Shown piece after piece: positions 34,776 through 45,500 of a stretch of DNA of 64,000 nucleotides (its first letter is position 1; each line of letters starts with the position of its first letter). The notes under the pieces were generated by a model. It was not told the origin of the DNA, did not search any database, and was given only the letters and a program-made list of their open reading frames with translations. This DNA comes from Archivesica marissinica. Taxonomy: Eukaryota; Mollusca; Bivalvia; Venerida; Vesicomyidae. The DNA lies in NCBI GenBank assembly GCA_014843695.1, contig CM026397.1, positions 43,320,780 to 43,384,779 on the forward strand. Reading direction: 5' to 3'. A program made the position numbers and the translations under genes.

Positions 34776-34948
34776 GGGGGCCTCCGTGGCTGAGTGGTTA
34801 CGGTCGTTGACTTCAAATCACTTGTCTCTCACTGCTGTAGGTTTGAATCGCACTGGGGGTCGAGTGTGAGGAAGCTATCCAGCTGGCTTGCGGAAGGTCG
34901 ATGGTTCTATCTGGATGCCCATCTGTGCCTGCAATACTGCTCGGACAG
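34776..34948 (+). mobile_element. tRNA-derived SINE, bivalve type
   Basis: The head has TGGCTGAGTGGTTA at 34787-34800 as A-box and GGTTTGAATC at 34840-34849 as B-box. The body carries GAGGAAGC, ATCCAGCTGGCTTGCGG and AAGGTCGATGGTTCTA. This combination is familiar to me from bivalve genomes. The 3' end, ACAGGTGTATAGTTTATTAC, is the seed of the 37-bp array that follows. Confidence 0.75.
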
Positions 34949-36600
34949 GTGTATAGTTTATTACCCAGTCACTTGGCCAGGTGTATAGTTTATATTATTA
35001 CCCATCGACATGGCCAGGTGTATAGTTTATATTATTACCCAGCCACTTGGCCAGGTGTATAGTTTATATTATTGCCCATCCACATGGCCAGGTGTATAGT
35101 TTATATTATTATCCATCCACATGGCTAGGTGTATAGTTTATATTATTACCCAGCCACTTGGCCAGGTGTATAGTTTATATTATTACCCAGCCACTTAGCC
35201 AGGTGTATAGTTTATATTATTGCCCAGCCACTTGGCCAGGTGTATAGTTTATATTATTACCCATCCACATGGCCAGGTGTATAGTTTATATTATTACCCA
35301 GCCACTTGGCCAGGTGTATAGTTTATATTATTACCCAGCCACTTGGCCAGGTGTATAGTTTATATTATTACCCAGCCACATGGCCAGGTGTATAGTTTAT
35401 ATTATTGCCCATCCACATGGCCAGGTGTATAGTTTATATTATTACCCATCCACATGGCCAGGTGTATAGTTTATATTATTACCCATCCACATGGCCAGGT
35501 GTATAGTTTATATTATTACCCATCCACATGGTCAGGTGTATAGTTTATATTATTACCCATCCACATGGCCAGGTGTATAGTTTATATTATTACCCAGCCA
35601 CATGGCCAGGTGTATAGTTTATATTATTACCCATCCACATGGCCAGGTGTATAGTTTATATTATTACCCATCCACATGGCCAGGTGTATAGTTTATATTA
35701 TTACCCATCCACATGGCCAGGTGTATAGTTTATATTATTACCCATCCACATGGCCAGGTGTATAGTTTATATTATTACCCATCCACATGGCCAGGTGTAT
35801 AGTTTATATTATTACCCATCCACATGGTCAGGTGTATAGTTTATATTATTACCCATCCACATGGCCAGGTGTATAGTTTATATTATTACCCAGCCACATG
35901 GCCAAGTGTATAGTTTATATTATTGCCCATCCACATGGTTAGGTGTATAGTTTATATTATTACCCATCCACATGGCCAGGTGTATAGTTTATATTATTAC
36001 CCATCCACATGGCCAGGTGTATAGTTTATATTATTACCCATCCACATGGCCAGGTGTATAGTTTATATTATTACCCATCCACATGGCCAGGTGTATAGTT
36101 TATATTATTACCCATCCACATGGCCAGGTGTATAGTTTATATTATTACCCATCCACATGGCCAGGTGTATAGTTTATATTATTACCCATCCACATGGGGT
36201 TTGTCCAGGTGTATAGTTTATATTATTACCCATCCACAGCTAGGTGTATAGTTTATATTATTACCCATCCACATGGTCAGGTGTATAGTTTATATTATTG
36301 CCCATCCACATTGTCAGGTGTATAGTTTATATTATTACCCATCCACATGGCCAGGTGTATAGTTTATATTATTACCCATCCACATGGCCAGGTGTATAGT
36401 TTATATTATTACCCATCCACATGGCCAGGTGTATAGTTTATAGTATTACCCAGCCACATGGCCAGGTGTATAGTTTATATTATTACCCATCCACATGGCC
36501 AGGTGTATAGTTTATAGTATTACCCAGCCACATGGCCAGGTGTATGGTTTATATTATTACCCATCCACATGGCCAGGTGTATAGTTTATATTATTATTAT
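34945..36600 (+). repeat. 37-bp minisatellite grown from a SINE 3' end, about 44 copies
   Basis: The unit is GGCCAGGTGTATAGTTTAT followed by ATTATTACCCATCCACAT. The first unit is continuous with the SINE at 34776-34948. Early units carry AGCCACTTGG and later units ATCCACATGG, which shows sorted subfamilies along the array. Confidence 0.95.
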
Positions 36601-36667
36601 AGTTTTGACTGTTCCCCGATTGGCAATGAAATAGGTGTATAATGTATGACATTGTTTTGTCTTGCAG

Positions 36668-36796
36668 GGTCCAGTGTATGGAATTGTATTGTCACCATTT
36701 GTGCCGGATGTATTTTTGAGTTGTAGTGCAGACTGGAGTATTAGATTATGGCATCAAGATAAATCGAGACCTATACTTAACTTCTTCTCCTCCACA
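36668..36796 (+). CDS. DNAI4: DNAI4 exon: fifth WD blade
   Basis: The exon lies between TCTTGCAG and CCACA|GTAAGT, 43 codons in phase 0. It encodes GPVYGIVLSPFVPDVFLSCS, ADWSIRLWHQ and RPILNFFSST. From memory vertebrate DNAI4 reads GPVYKVTWNPFCHDVFLSCS, ADWGVIIWQQ and KPSLSFYPAT. FLSCSADW is the most diagnostic stretch for the axonemal intermediate-chain family, and LWHQ is the blade end. The donor is followed at once by a short CT-rich repeat. Confidence 0.96.
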
Positions 36797-36803
36797 GTAA
36801 GTT

Positions 36804-37080
36804 CTCTAATCTCCACTCAAATCTCTAATCTACACTCAATCTCTAATCTACACCCAATCTCTAATCTACATGCTATCTCTAATCTAAATTTCTAATCTAC
36901 ACACAATCTCTAATCTACATCTCTAATCTCCACTCAATCTCTAATCTCCACTCAATCTCTAATAATCTACACTCAAACTCTAATCTACACTAAATCTCTA
37001 ATCTACATCTCTAATCTACACCCAAGCTCTAATCTACACTCAATCTCTAATCTCTACTCAATCTGTAATCTACACTCAAT
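36804..37080 (+). repeat. Degenerate 16-18-bp repeat next to the donor
   Basis: Units of TCTCTAATCTACACTCAA continue from the donor sequence CTCCACAGTAAGTTCTCT. The first unit (CTCCACTCAAATCTCTAAT) resembles the exon-donor junction with AGT changed, so this may be a worn example of boundary amplification; the similarity is weak. Confidence 0.8.
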
Positions 37081-37093
37081 GTGCCTCACTTCA

Positions 37094-40000
37094 CCTCTCA
37101 TGTGTATATTTATACTTGCCACACATGTTGTATATTTATACTTGCCACAAGTCTTGTATATTTATACTTGCCACACATGTTGTATATTTATACTTGCCAC
37201 AAGTCTTGTATATTTATACTTGCCACAAATGTTGTATATTTATACTTGCCACAAGTGTTGTATATTTATATTTGCCACAAGTGTTGTATATTTATACTTG
37301 CCATACGTGTTGTATATTTATACTTGCCACAAGTGTTGTATATTTATACTTGCCACAAGTGTTGTATATTTATACTTGCCACAAGTGTTGTATATTTGTA
37401 CTTGTCACAAGTGTTGTATATTTATACTTGCCACACATGTTGTATATTTATACTTGCCACACATGTTGTATATTTATACTTGCCACAAGTGTTGTATATT
37501 TATACTTGCCATAAGTGTTGTATATTTATACTTGCCACAAATGTTGTATATTTATACTTGCCACAAATGTTGTATATTTATACTTGCCACAAGTGTTGTA
37601 TATTTATACTTGACACAAGTGTTGTATATTTATACTTGACACAAGTGTTGTATATTTATACTTGCCACAAGTGATGTATATTTGTACTTGTCACAAGTGT
37701 TGTATATTTATACTTGCCACAAGTGTTGTAAATTTATACTTGCCACAAATGTTGTATATTTATACTTGCCATAAGTGTTGTATATTTATACTTGCCATAA
37801 GTGTTGTATATTTATACTTGCCACAAATGTTGTATATTTATACTTGCCACACGTCTTGTATATTTATACTTGCCACAAGTGTTGTATATTTATACTTGCC
37901 ACACATGTTGTATATTTATACTTGCCACACATGTTGTATATTTATACTTGCCACATGTGTAGTATATTTATACTTGCCACAAGTCTTCTATATTTATACT
38001 TGCCACATGTGTAGTATATTTATACTTGCCACAAGTCTTGCATATTTATACTTGCCACACATGTTGTATATTTATACTTGCCACAAGTGTTGTATATTTA
38101 TACTTGCCACAAGTCTTGTATATTTATACTTGCCACACATGTTGTATATTTATACTTGCCACAAGTCTTGTATATTTATACTTGCCACAAGTGTTGTATA
38201 TTTATACTTGCCACAAGTGTTGTATATTTATACTTGACACAAGTGTTGTATATTTATACTTGCCACAAGTGTTGTATATTTATACTTGCCACACATGTAT
38301 ATTTATACTTGCCACAAGTGTTGTATATTTATACTTGCCACAAGTGTTGTATATTTATACATGCCACACATGTTGTATAGTTATACTTGCCACAAGTGTT
38401 GTATATTTATACTTGCCACAAGTCTTGTATATTTATACTTGCCACAAGTGTTGTATATTTATACTTGCCACAAGTCTTGTATATTTATACTTGCCATAAG
38501 TGTTGTATATTTATACTTGCCACAAATGTTGTATATTTATACTTGCCACAAATGTTGTAAATTTATACTTGCCACACAAGTCTTGTATATTTATACTTGC
38601 CATAAGTGTTGTATATTTATACTTGCCACAAGTCTTGTATATTTATACTTGCCACAAGTGTTGTATATTTATACTTGCCAAAAGTCTTGTATATTTATAC
38701 TTGCCACAAGTGTTGTATATTTATACTTATCACAAGTCTTGTATATTTATACTTGCCATAAGTGTTGTATATTTATACTTGCCACAAATGTTGTAAATTT
38801 ATACTTGCCACACACGTCTTGTATATTTATACTTGCCATAAGTGTTGTATATTTATACTTGCCACAAGTGTTGTATATTTATACTTGCCACAAATGTTGT
38901 ATATTTATACTTGCCATAAGTGTTGTATATTTATACTTGCCACAAATGTTGTATATTTATACTTGCCACACATGTTGTATATTTATACTTGCCACACAAG
39001 TCTTGTATATTTATACTTGCCACAAGTGTTGTATATTTATACTTGCCACACATGTTGTATATTTATACTTGCCACAAATGTTGTAAATTTATACTTGCCA
39101 CACAAGTCCTGTATATTTATACTTGCCATAAGTGTTGTATATTTATACTTGCCACAAGTGTTGTATATTTATACTTGCCACAAGTGTTGTATATTTATAC
39201 TTGCCACAAGTCTTGTATATTTGTACTTGTCACAAGTGTTGTATATTTATACTTGCCACAAGTGTTGTAAATTTATACTTGCCACACATGTTGTATATTT
39301 ATACTTGCCACACATGTTGTATATTTATACTTGCCACAAGTGTTGTATATTTATACTTGCCATAAGTGTTGTATATTTATACTTGCCACAAATGTTGTAT
39401 ATTTATACTTGCCACAAATGTTGTATATTTATACTTGCCACAAGTGTTGTATATTTATACTTGACACAAGTGTTGTATATTTATACTTGCCACAAGTGTT
39501 GTATATTTGTACTTGCCACACATGTTGTATATTTATACTTGCCATAAGTGTTGTATATTTATACTTGCCATAAGTGTTGTATATTTATACTTGCCACAAA
39601 TGTTGTATATTTATACTTGCCACAAGTCTTGTATATTTATACTTGCCACAAGTGTTGTATATTTATACTTGCCACACATGTTGTATATTTATACTTGCCA
39701 CACATGTTGTATATTTATACTTGCCACATGTGTAGTATATTTATACTTGCCACAAGTCTTGTATATTTATACTTGCCACATGTGTAGTATATTTATACTT
39801 GCCACAAGTGTTGTATATTTATACTTGCCACAAGTCTTGCATATTTATACTTGCCACACATGTTGTATATTTATACTTGCCACACAAGTGTTGTATATTT
39901 ATACTTGCCACAAGTCTTGTATATTTATACTTGCCACACATGTTGTATATTTATACTTGCCACAAGTCTTGTATATTTATACTTGCCACAAGTGTTGTAT

Positions 40001-41668
40001 ATTTATTCTTGCCACAAGTGTTGTATATTTATACTTGACACAAGTGTTGTATATTTATACTTGCCACAAGTGTTGTATATTTATACTTGCCACACATGTT
40101 GTATATTTATACTTGCCACAAGTCTTGTATATTTATACTTGCCACAAGTGTTGTATATGTATACTTGCCACAAGTGTTGTATATTTATACTTGCCACATG
40201 TGTTGTATAGTTATACTTGCCACAAGTGTTGTATATTTATACTTGCCACACATGTTGTATATTTATACTTGCCACAAGTGTTGTATATTTATACTTGCCA
40301 CAAGTGTTGTATATTTATACTTGCCACAAGTCTTGTATATTTATACTTGCCATAAGTGTTGTATATTTATACTTGCCACAAATGTTGTATATTTATACTT
40401 GCCACAAGTCTTGTATATTTATACTTGCCACAAGTGTTGTATATTTATACTTGCCACAAGTATTGTATATTTATACTTGACACAAGTGTTGTATATTTAT
40501 ACTTGCCACAAGTGTTGTATATTTATACTTGCCACACATGTTGTATATTTATACTTGCCACAAGTCTTGTATATTTATACTTGCCACAAGTGTTGTATAT
40601 TTATACTTGCCACAAGTCTTGTATATTTATACTTGCCACACGTGTTGTATAGTTATACTTGCCACAAGTCTTGTATATTTATACTTGCCACAAGTGTTGT
40701 ATATTTATACTTGCCACAAGTCTTGTATATTTATACTTGCCATAAGTGTTGTATATTTATACTTGCCACACATGTTGTATATTTATACTTGCCACAAGTC
40801 TTGTATATTTATACTTGCCACACAAGTCTTGTATATTTATACTTGCCATAAGTGTTGTATATTTATACTTGCCACAAATGTTGTATATTTATACTTGCCA
40901 CACATGTTGTATATTTATACTTGCCACACAAGTCTTGTATATTTATACTTGCCACAAGTGTTGTATATTTATACTTGCCACACATGTTGTATATTTATAC
41001 TTGCCACACATGTATATTTATACTTGCCACAAATGTTGTAAATTTATACTTGCCACACAAGTCTTGTATATTTATACTTGCCATAAGTGTTGTATATTTA
41101 TTCTTGCCACACAAGTCTTGTATATTTATACTTGCCATAAGTGTTGTATATTTATACTTGCCACAAGTGTTGTATATTTATACTTGCCACAAGTCTTGTA
41201 TATTTATACTTGCCACAAGTCTTGTATATTTATACTTGCCACAAGTCTTGTATATTTATACTTGCCACAAGTGTTGTATATTTATACTTGCCACAAGTGC
41301 TGTATATTTATACTTGCCACAAGTGCTGTATATTTATACTTGCCACAAGTCTTGTATATTTATACTTGCCACACGTGTTGTATATTTATACTTGCCACAA
41401 GTCTTGTATATTTATACTTACCACACGTGTTGTATATTTATACTTGCCACAAGTCTTGTATATTTATACTTGCCACAAGTCTTGTATATTTATACTTGCC
41501 ACAAGTCTTGTATATTTATACTTGCCACAAGTCTTGTATATTTATACTTGCCACAAGTCTTGTATATTTATACTTGCCATATGTGTTGTATATTTATACT
41601 TGCCACAAGTGTTGTATATTTATACTTGCCACATGTGTTGTATATTTATACTTGCCACAAGTATTTAT
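37094..41668 (+). repeat. 26-bp minisatellite, about 175 copies
   Basis: The unit is GTTGTATATTTATACTTGCC followed by ACAAGT. Variants are ACACAT, ACAAAT, ATAAGT and CTTGTATA for GTTGTATA. Higher-order blocks recur: the variant order near 37730-38060 matches that near 39530-39850, about 1.8 kb apart. Open frames in all plus frames reflect the unit sequence. Confidence 0.97.
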
Positions 41669-41729
41669 TATTGGTATGGTTTAGAGAGATTTATCCGTGA
41701 GTAACAATGTTCTGCTATGCTATGGGGAA

Positions 41730-41830
41730 CCTACATGGTGTAATGGAATAAATGTCTGCATTGGTAACCAAGAGGTTCTGAGTTTGAGCCCCGCCGTAAC
41801 CGCGTCCACTGGTTGAATCTGCGGTAAAAC
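41730..41830 (+). mobile_element. tRNA-derived SINE head
   Basis: A-box-like TGGTGTAATGG at 41737-41747 and B-box-like GAGTTTGAGCCCC at about 41780 have tRNA spacing. The A-box resembles that in the 42-bp units at 18082-18262, so the two probably belong to one SINE family. Confidence 0.55.
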
Positions 41831-42020
41831 ACATTTTATTTCTCACTGCTTTGCATGTGTGGTACCTAGTCACTGAATGTTTCCGGAGTCAAGCTGTCAG
41901 TGACGTCATTAATGATGTCTAAACATGAAGTTCTAGCGTTTAGTGCACGGTTGCATATCATTTATATTATAAAAACACTTCAGCATAAAATAAAAAGAAC
42001 ATTTGTTTCTTTAAGTGACT

Positions 42021-42132
42021 GATCAAATTATATTTCACTCATGAACATAGAAAGCTATTATTATCACTCATGGATATCGCCACTCATGATAATAATGCTT
42101 TCAATGTTCAATTGGTGAAATATAATTTGATC
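42021..42132. repeat. Fold-back (palindromic) element with about 50-bp arms
   Basis: The left arm begins GATCAAATTATATTTCAC. The right arm ends GTGAAATATAATTTGATC. The arms match through AACATNGAAAGC and TATTATCA with few mismatches and meet near 42077, leaving a short loop. No coding content is present. It may be a fold-back MITE or a structured intronic RNA. Confidence 0.85.
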
Positions 42133-42480
42133 ATACCGTCTCCATTGCTAATGTGTTAAGGCGTCCATCTACGGAGCAGGATGTCAAATGTTAGAACCTC
42201 ATCGGGGTTCATTCTGATATGGCCAGTTGGTGAGCTGCCAGCTAGTTATATAATTGTTACCGATTGCCTATCAACCTGGCTCCTAGCCTACAAGGATAGG
42301 ATTTGGGAAGTACTGATGTTCATAAGAGATGTCTCAATGAAGTCAGAAATGGTCGGCCCTTTCAATTGGGGTGACACTATAATAAACAAACACATACACT
42401 GAAACAAACAAGTATCCTCTATATAGTAACTTCACAGAATAAGAAAATAGTTTAGTTCATGATAAGTATTTGGATTACAG

Positions 42481-42578
42481 AAGCCCGTATATGACGTTGC
42501 CTGGTCACCGAAGTCTTCTACCGTGTTTGCCTGTGTCAATGAAGGTTCAGTGGAAGTCTGGGATCTAAGCATCAGCAC
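42481..42578 (+). CDS. DNAI4: DNAI4 exon: sixth WD blade, end amplified downstream
   Basis: The exon follows TTGGATTACAG and ends two bases into a Thr codon at AGCAC|GTAAGT. It encodes KPVYDVAWSPKSSTVFACVN and EGSVEVWDLSIS(T). From memory vertebrate DNAI4 reads SVVYDVAWSPKSSYIFAAAN and ENRVEIWDLHIST. VWDL is a textbook WD dipeptide. The next exon supplies LDPIIVN. The last 30 bases of this exon with its donor are the seed of the 5.2 kb array that follows. Confidence 0.96.
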
Positions 42579-45500
42579 GTAAGTGTATGCCAGGCATAGC
42601 TGTGCTCTGCTACACCAGTGGAAGTCTGGGATCTAAGCATCAGCACGTAAGTATATGCCAGGCATAGCTGTGCTCTGCTACACCAGTGGAAGTCTGGGAT
42701 CTAACCATCAGCACGTAAGTATATGCCAGGCATAGCTGTGCTCTGCTACACCAGTGGAAGTCTGGGATCTAACCATCAGCACGTAAGTATATGCCAGGCA
42801 TAGCTGTGCTCTACTACACCAGTGGAAGTCTGGGATCTAACCATCAGCACGTAAGTGTATGTCAGGCATAGCTGTGCTCTACTACACCAGTGGAAGTCTG
42901 GGATCTACATGTAAGTGTATGTCAGGCATAGCTGTGCTCTACTACACCAGTGGAAGTCTGGGATCTACACGTAAGTGTATGCCAGGCATAGCTGTGCTCT
43001 GCTACACCAGTGGAAGTCTGGGATCTAACCATCAGCATGTAAGTGTATGCCAGGCATAGCTGTGCTCTACTACACCAGTGGAAGTCTGGGATCTAACCAT
43101 CAGCACGTAAGTGTATGCCAGGCATAGCTGTGCTCTACTACACCAGTGGAAGTCTGGGATCTAACCATCAGCATGTAAGTGTATGCCAGGCATAGCTGTG
43201 CTCTACTACACCAGTGGAAGTCTGGGATCTAACCATCAGCATGTAAGTGTATGTCAGGCATAGCTGTGCTCTACTACACCATTGGAAGTCTGGGATCTAC
43301 ATGTAAGTGTATGTCAGGCATAGCTGTGCCCTACTACACCAGTGGAAGTCTGGGATCTACACGTAAGTGTATGTCAGGCATAGCTGTGCTCTACTACACC
43401 AGTGGAAGTCTGGGATCTAACCATCAGCACGTAAGTATATGCCAGGCATAGCTGTGCTCTACTACACCAGTGGAAGTCTGGGATCTACATGTAAGTGTAT
43501 GTCAGGCATAGCTGTGCTCTACTACACCAGTGGAAGTCTGGGATCTAACCATCAGCACGTAAGTATATGCCAGGCATAGCTGTGCTCTACTACACCAGTG
43601 GAAGTCTGGGATCTACATGTAAGTGTATGTCAGGCATAGCTGTGCTCTACTACACCAGTGGAAGTCTGGGATCTACATATAAGTGTATGCCAGGCATAGC
43701 TGTGCTCTGCTACACCAGTGGAAGTCTGGGATCTAACCATCAGCACGTAAGTGTATGTCAGGCATAGCTGTGCTCTACTACACCAGTGGAAGTCTGGGAT
43801 CTACATGTAAGTGTATGTCAGGCATAGCTGTGCTCTACTACACCAGTGGAAGTCTGGGATCTACACGTAAGTGTATGCCAGGCATAGCTGTGCTCTGCTA
43901 CACCAGTGGAAGTCTGGGATCTAACCATCAGCATGTAAGTGTATGCCAGGCATAGCTGTGCTCTACTACACCAGTGGAAGTCTGGGATCTAACCATCAGC
44001 ACGTAAGTGTATGCCAGGCATAGCTGTGCTCTACTACACCAGTGGAAGTCTGGGATCTAACCATCAGCATGTAAGTGTATGCCAGGCATAGCTGTGCTCT
44101 ACTACACCAGTGGAAGTCTGGGATCTAACCATCAGCATGTAAGTGTATGTCAGGCATAGCTGTGCTCTACTACACCATTGGAAGTCTGGGATCTACATGT
44201 AAGTGTATGTCAGGCATAGCTGTGCCCTACTACACCAGTGGAAGTCTGGGATCTACATGTAAGTGTATGTCAGGCATAGCTGTGCTCTACTACACCAGTG
44301 GAAGTCTGGGATCTAACCATCAGCACGTAAGTGTATGCCAGGCATAGCTGTGCTCTACTACACCAGTGGAAGTCTGGGATCTACATGTAAGTGTATGTCA
44401 GGCATAGCTGTGCTCTACTACACCAGTGGAAGTCTGGGATCTAACCATCAGCATGTAAGTGTATGCCAGGCATAGCTGTGCTCTACTACACCAGTGGAAG
44501 TCTGGGATCTACATGTAAGTGTATGTCAGGCATAGCTGTGCTCTACTACACCAGTGGAAGTCTGGGATCTACATGTAAGTGTATGCCAGGCATAGCTGTG
44601 CTCTGCTACACCAGTGGAAGTCTGGGATCTACATGTAAGTGTATGTCAGGCATAGCTGTGCTCTACTACACCAGTGGAAGTCTGGGATCTACATGTAAGT
44701 GTATGTCAGGCATAGCTGTGCTCTACTACACCAGTGGAAGTCTGGGATCTAACCATCAGCATGTAAGTGTATGCCAGGCATAGCTGTGCTCTGCTACACC
44801 AGTGGAAGTCTGGGATCTAACCATCAGCATGTAAGTGTATGCCAGGCATAGCTGTGCTCTACTACACCAGTGGAAGTCTGGGATCTACATATAAGTGTAT
44901 GCCAGGCATAGCTGTGCTCTACTACACCAGTGGAAGTCTGGGATCTACATGTAAGTGTATGTCAGGCATAGCTGTGCTCTACTACACCAGTGGAAGTCTG
45001 GGATCTACATGTAAGTGTATGCCAGGCATAGCTGTGCTCTACTACACCAGTGGAAGTCTGGGATCTAACCATCAGCATGTAAGTGTATGTCAGGCATAGC
45101 TGTGCTCTACTACACCAGTGGAAGTCTGGGATCTAACCATCAGCATGTAAGTGTATGCCAGGCATAGCTGTGCTCTACTACACCAGTGGAAGTCTGGGAT
45201 CTACATGTAAGTGTATGTCAGGCATAGCTGTGCTCTACTACACCAGTGGAAGTCTGGGATCTAACCATCAGCATGTAAGTGTATGCCAGGCATAGCTGTG
45301 CTCTACTACACCAGTGGAAGTCTGGGATCTAACCATCAGCATGTAAGTGTATGCCAGGCATAGCTGTGCTCTACTACACCAGTGGAAGTCTGGGATCTAC
45401 ATGTAAGTGTATGCCAGGCATAGCTGTGCTCTACTACACCAGTGGAAGTCTGGGATCTACATGTAAGTGTATGTCAGGCATAGCTGTGCTCTACTACACC

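Larger units (their letters stand above)
41669..42480. other. Intronic stretch with SINE fragments and a fold-back element
   Basis: Between the 26-bp array and the next exon lie two tRNA-like SINE heads (41737-41792, and about 42139-42205) and a palindromic element at 42021-42132, listed separately. The final 100 bp is ordinary intron ending in ATTTGGATTACAG. Confidence 0.6.

Noticed and set aside
34776..34870. tRNA gene
   Set aside because: A- and B-boxes are present but the sequence does not form an acceptor stem or anticodon arm, and a SINE body follows.
37079..41704. Overlapping open frames of 100-310 codons with LYIYTCHKCC repeats
   Set aside because: They are translations of the 26-bp unit in every plus frame and are not conserved proteins, despite the cysteine-rich look.
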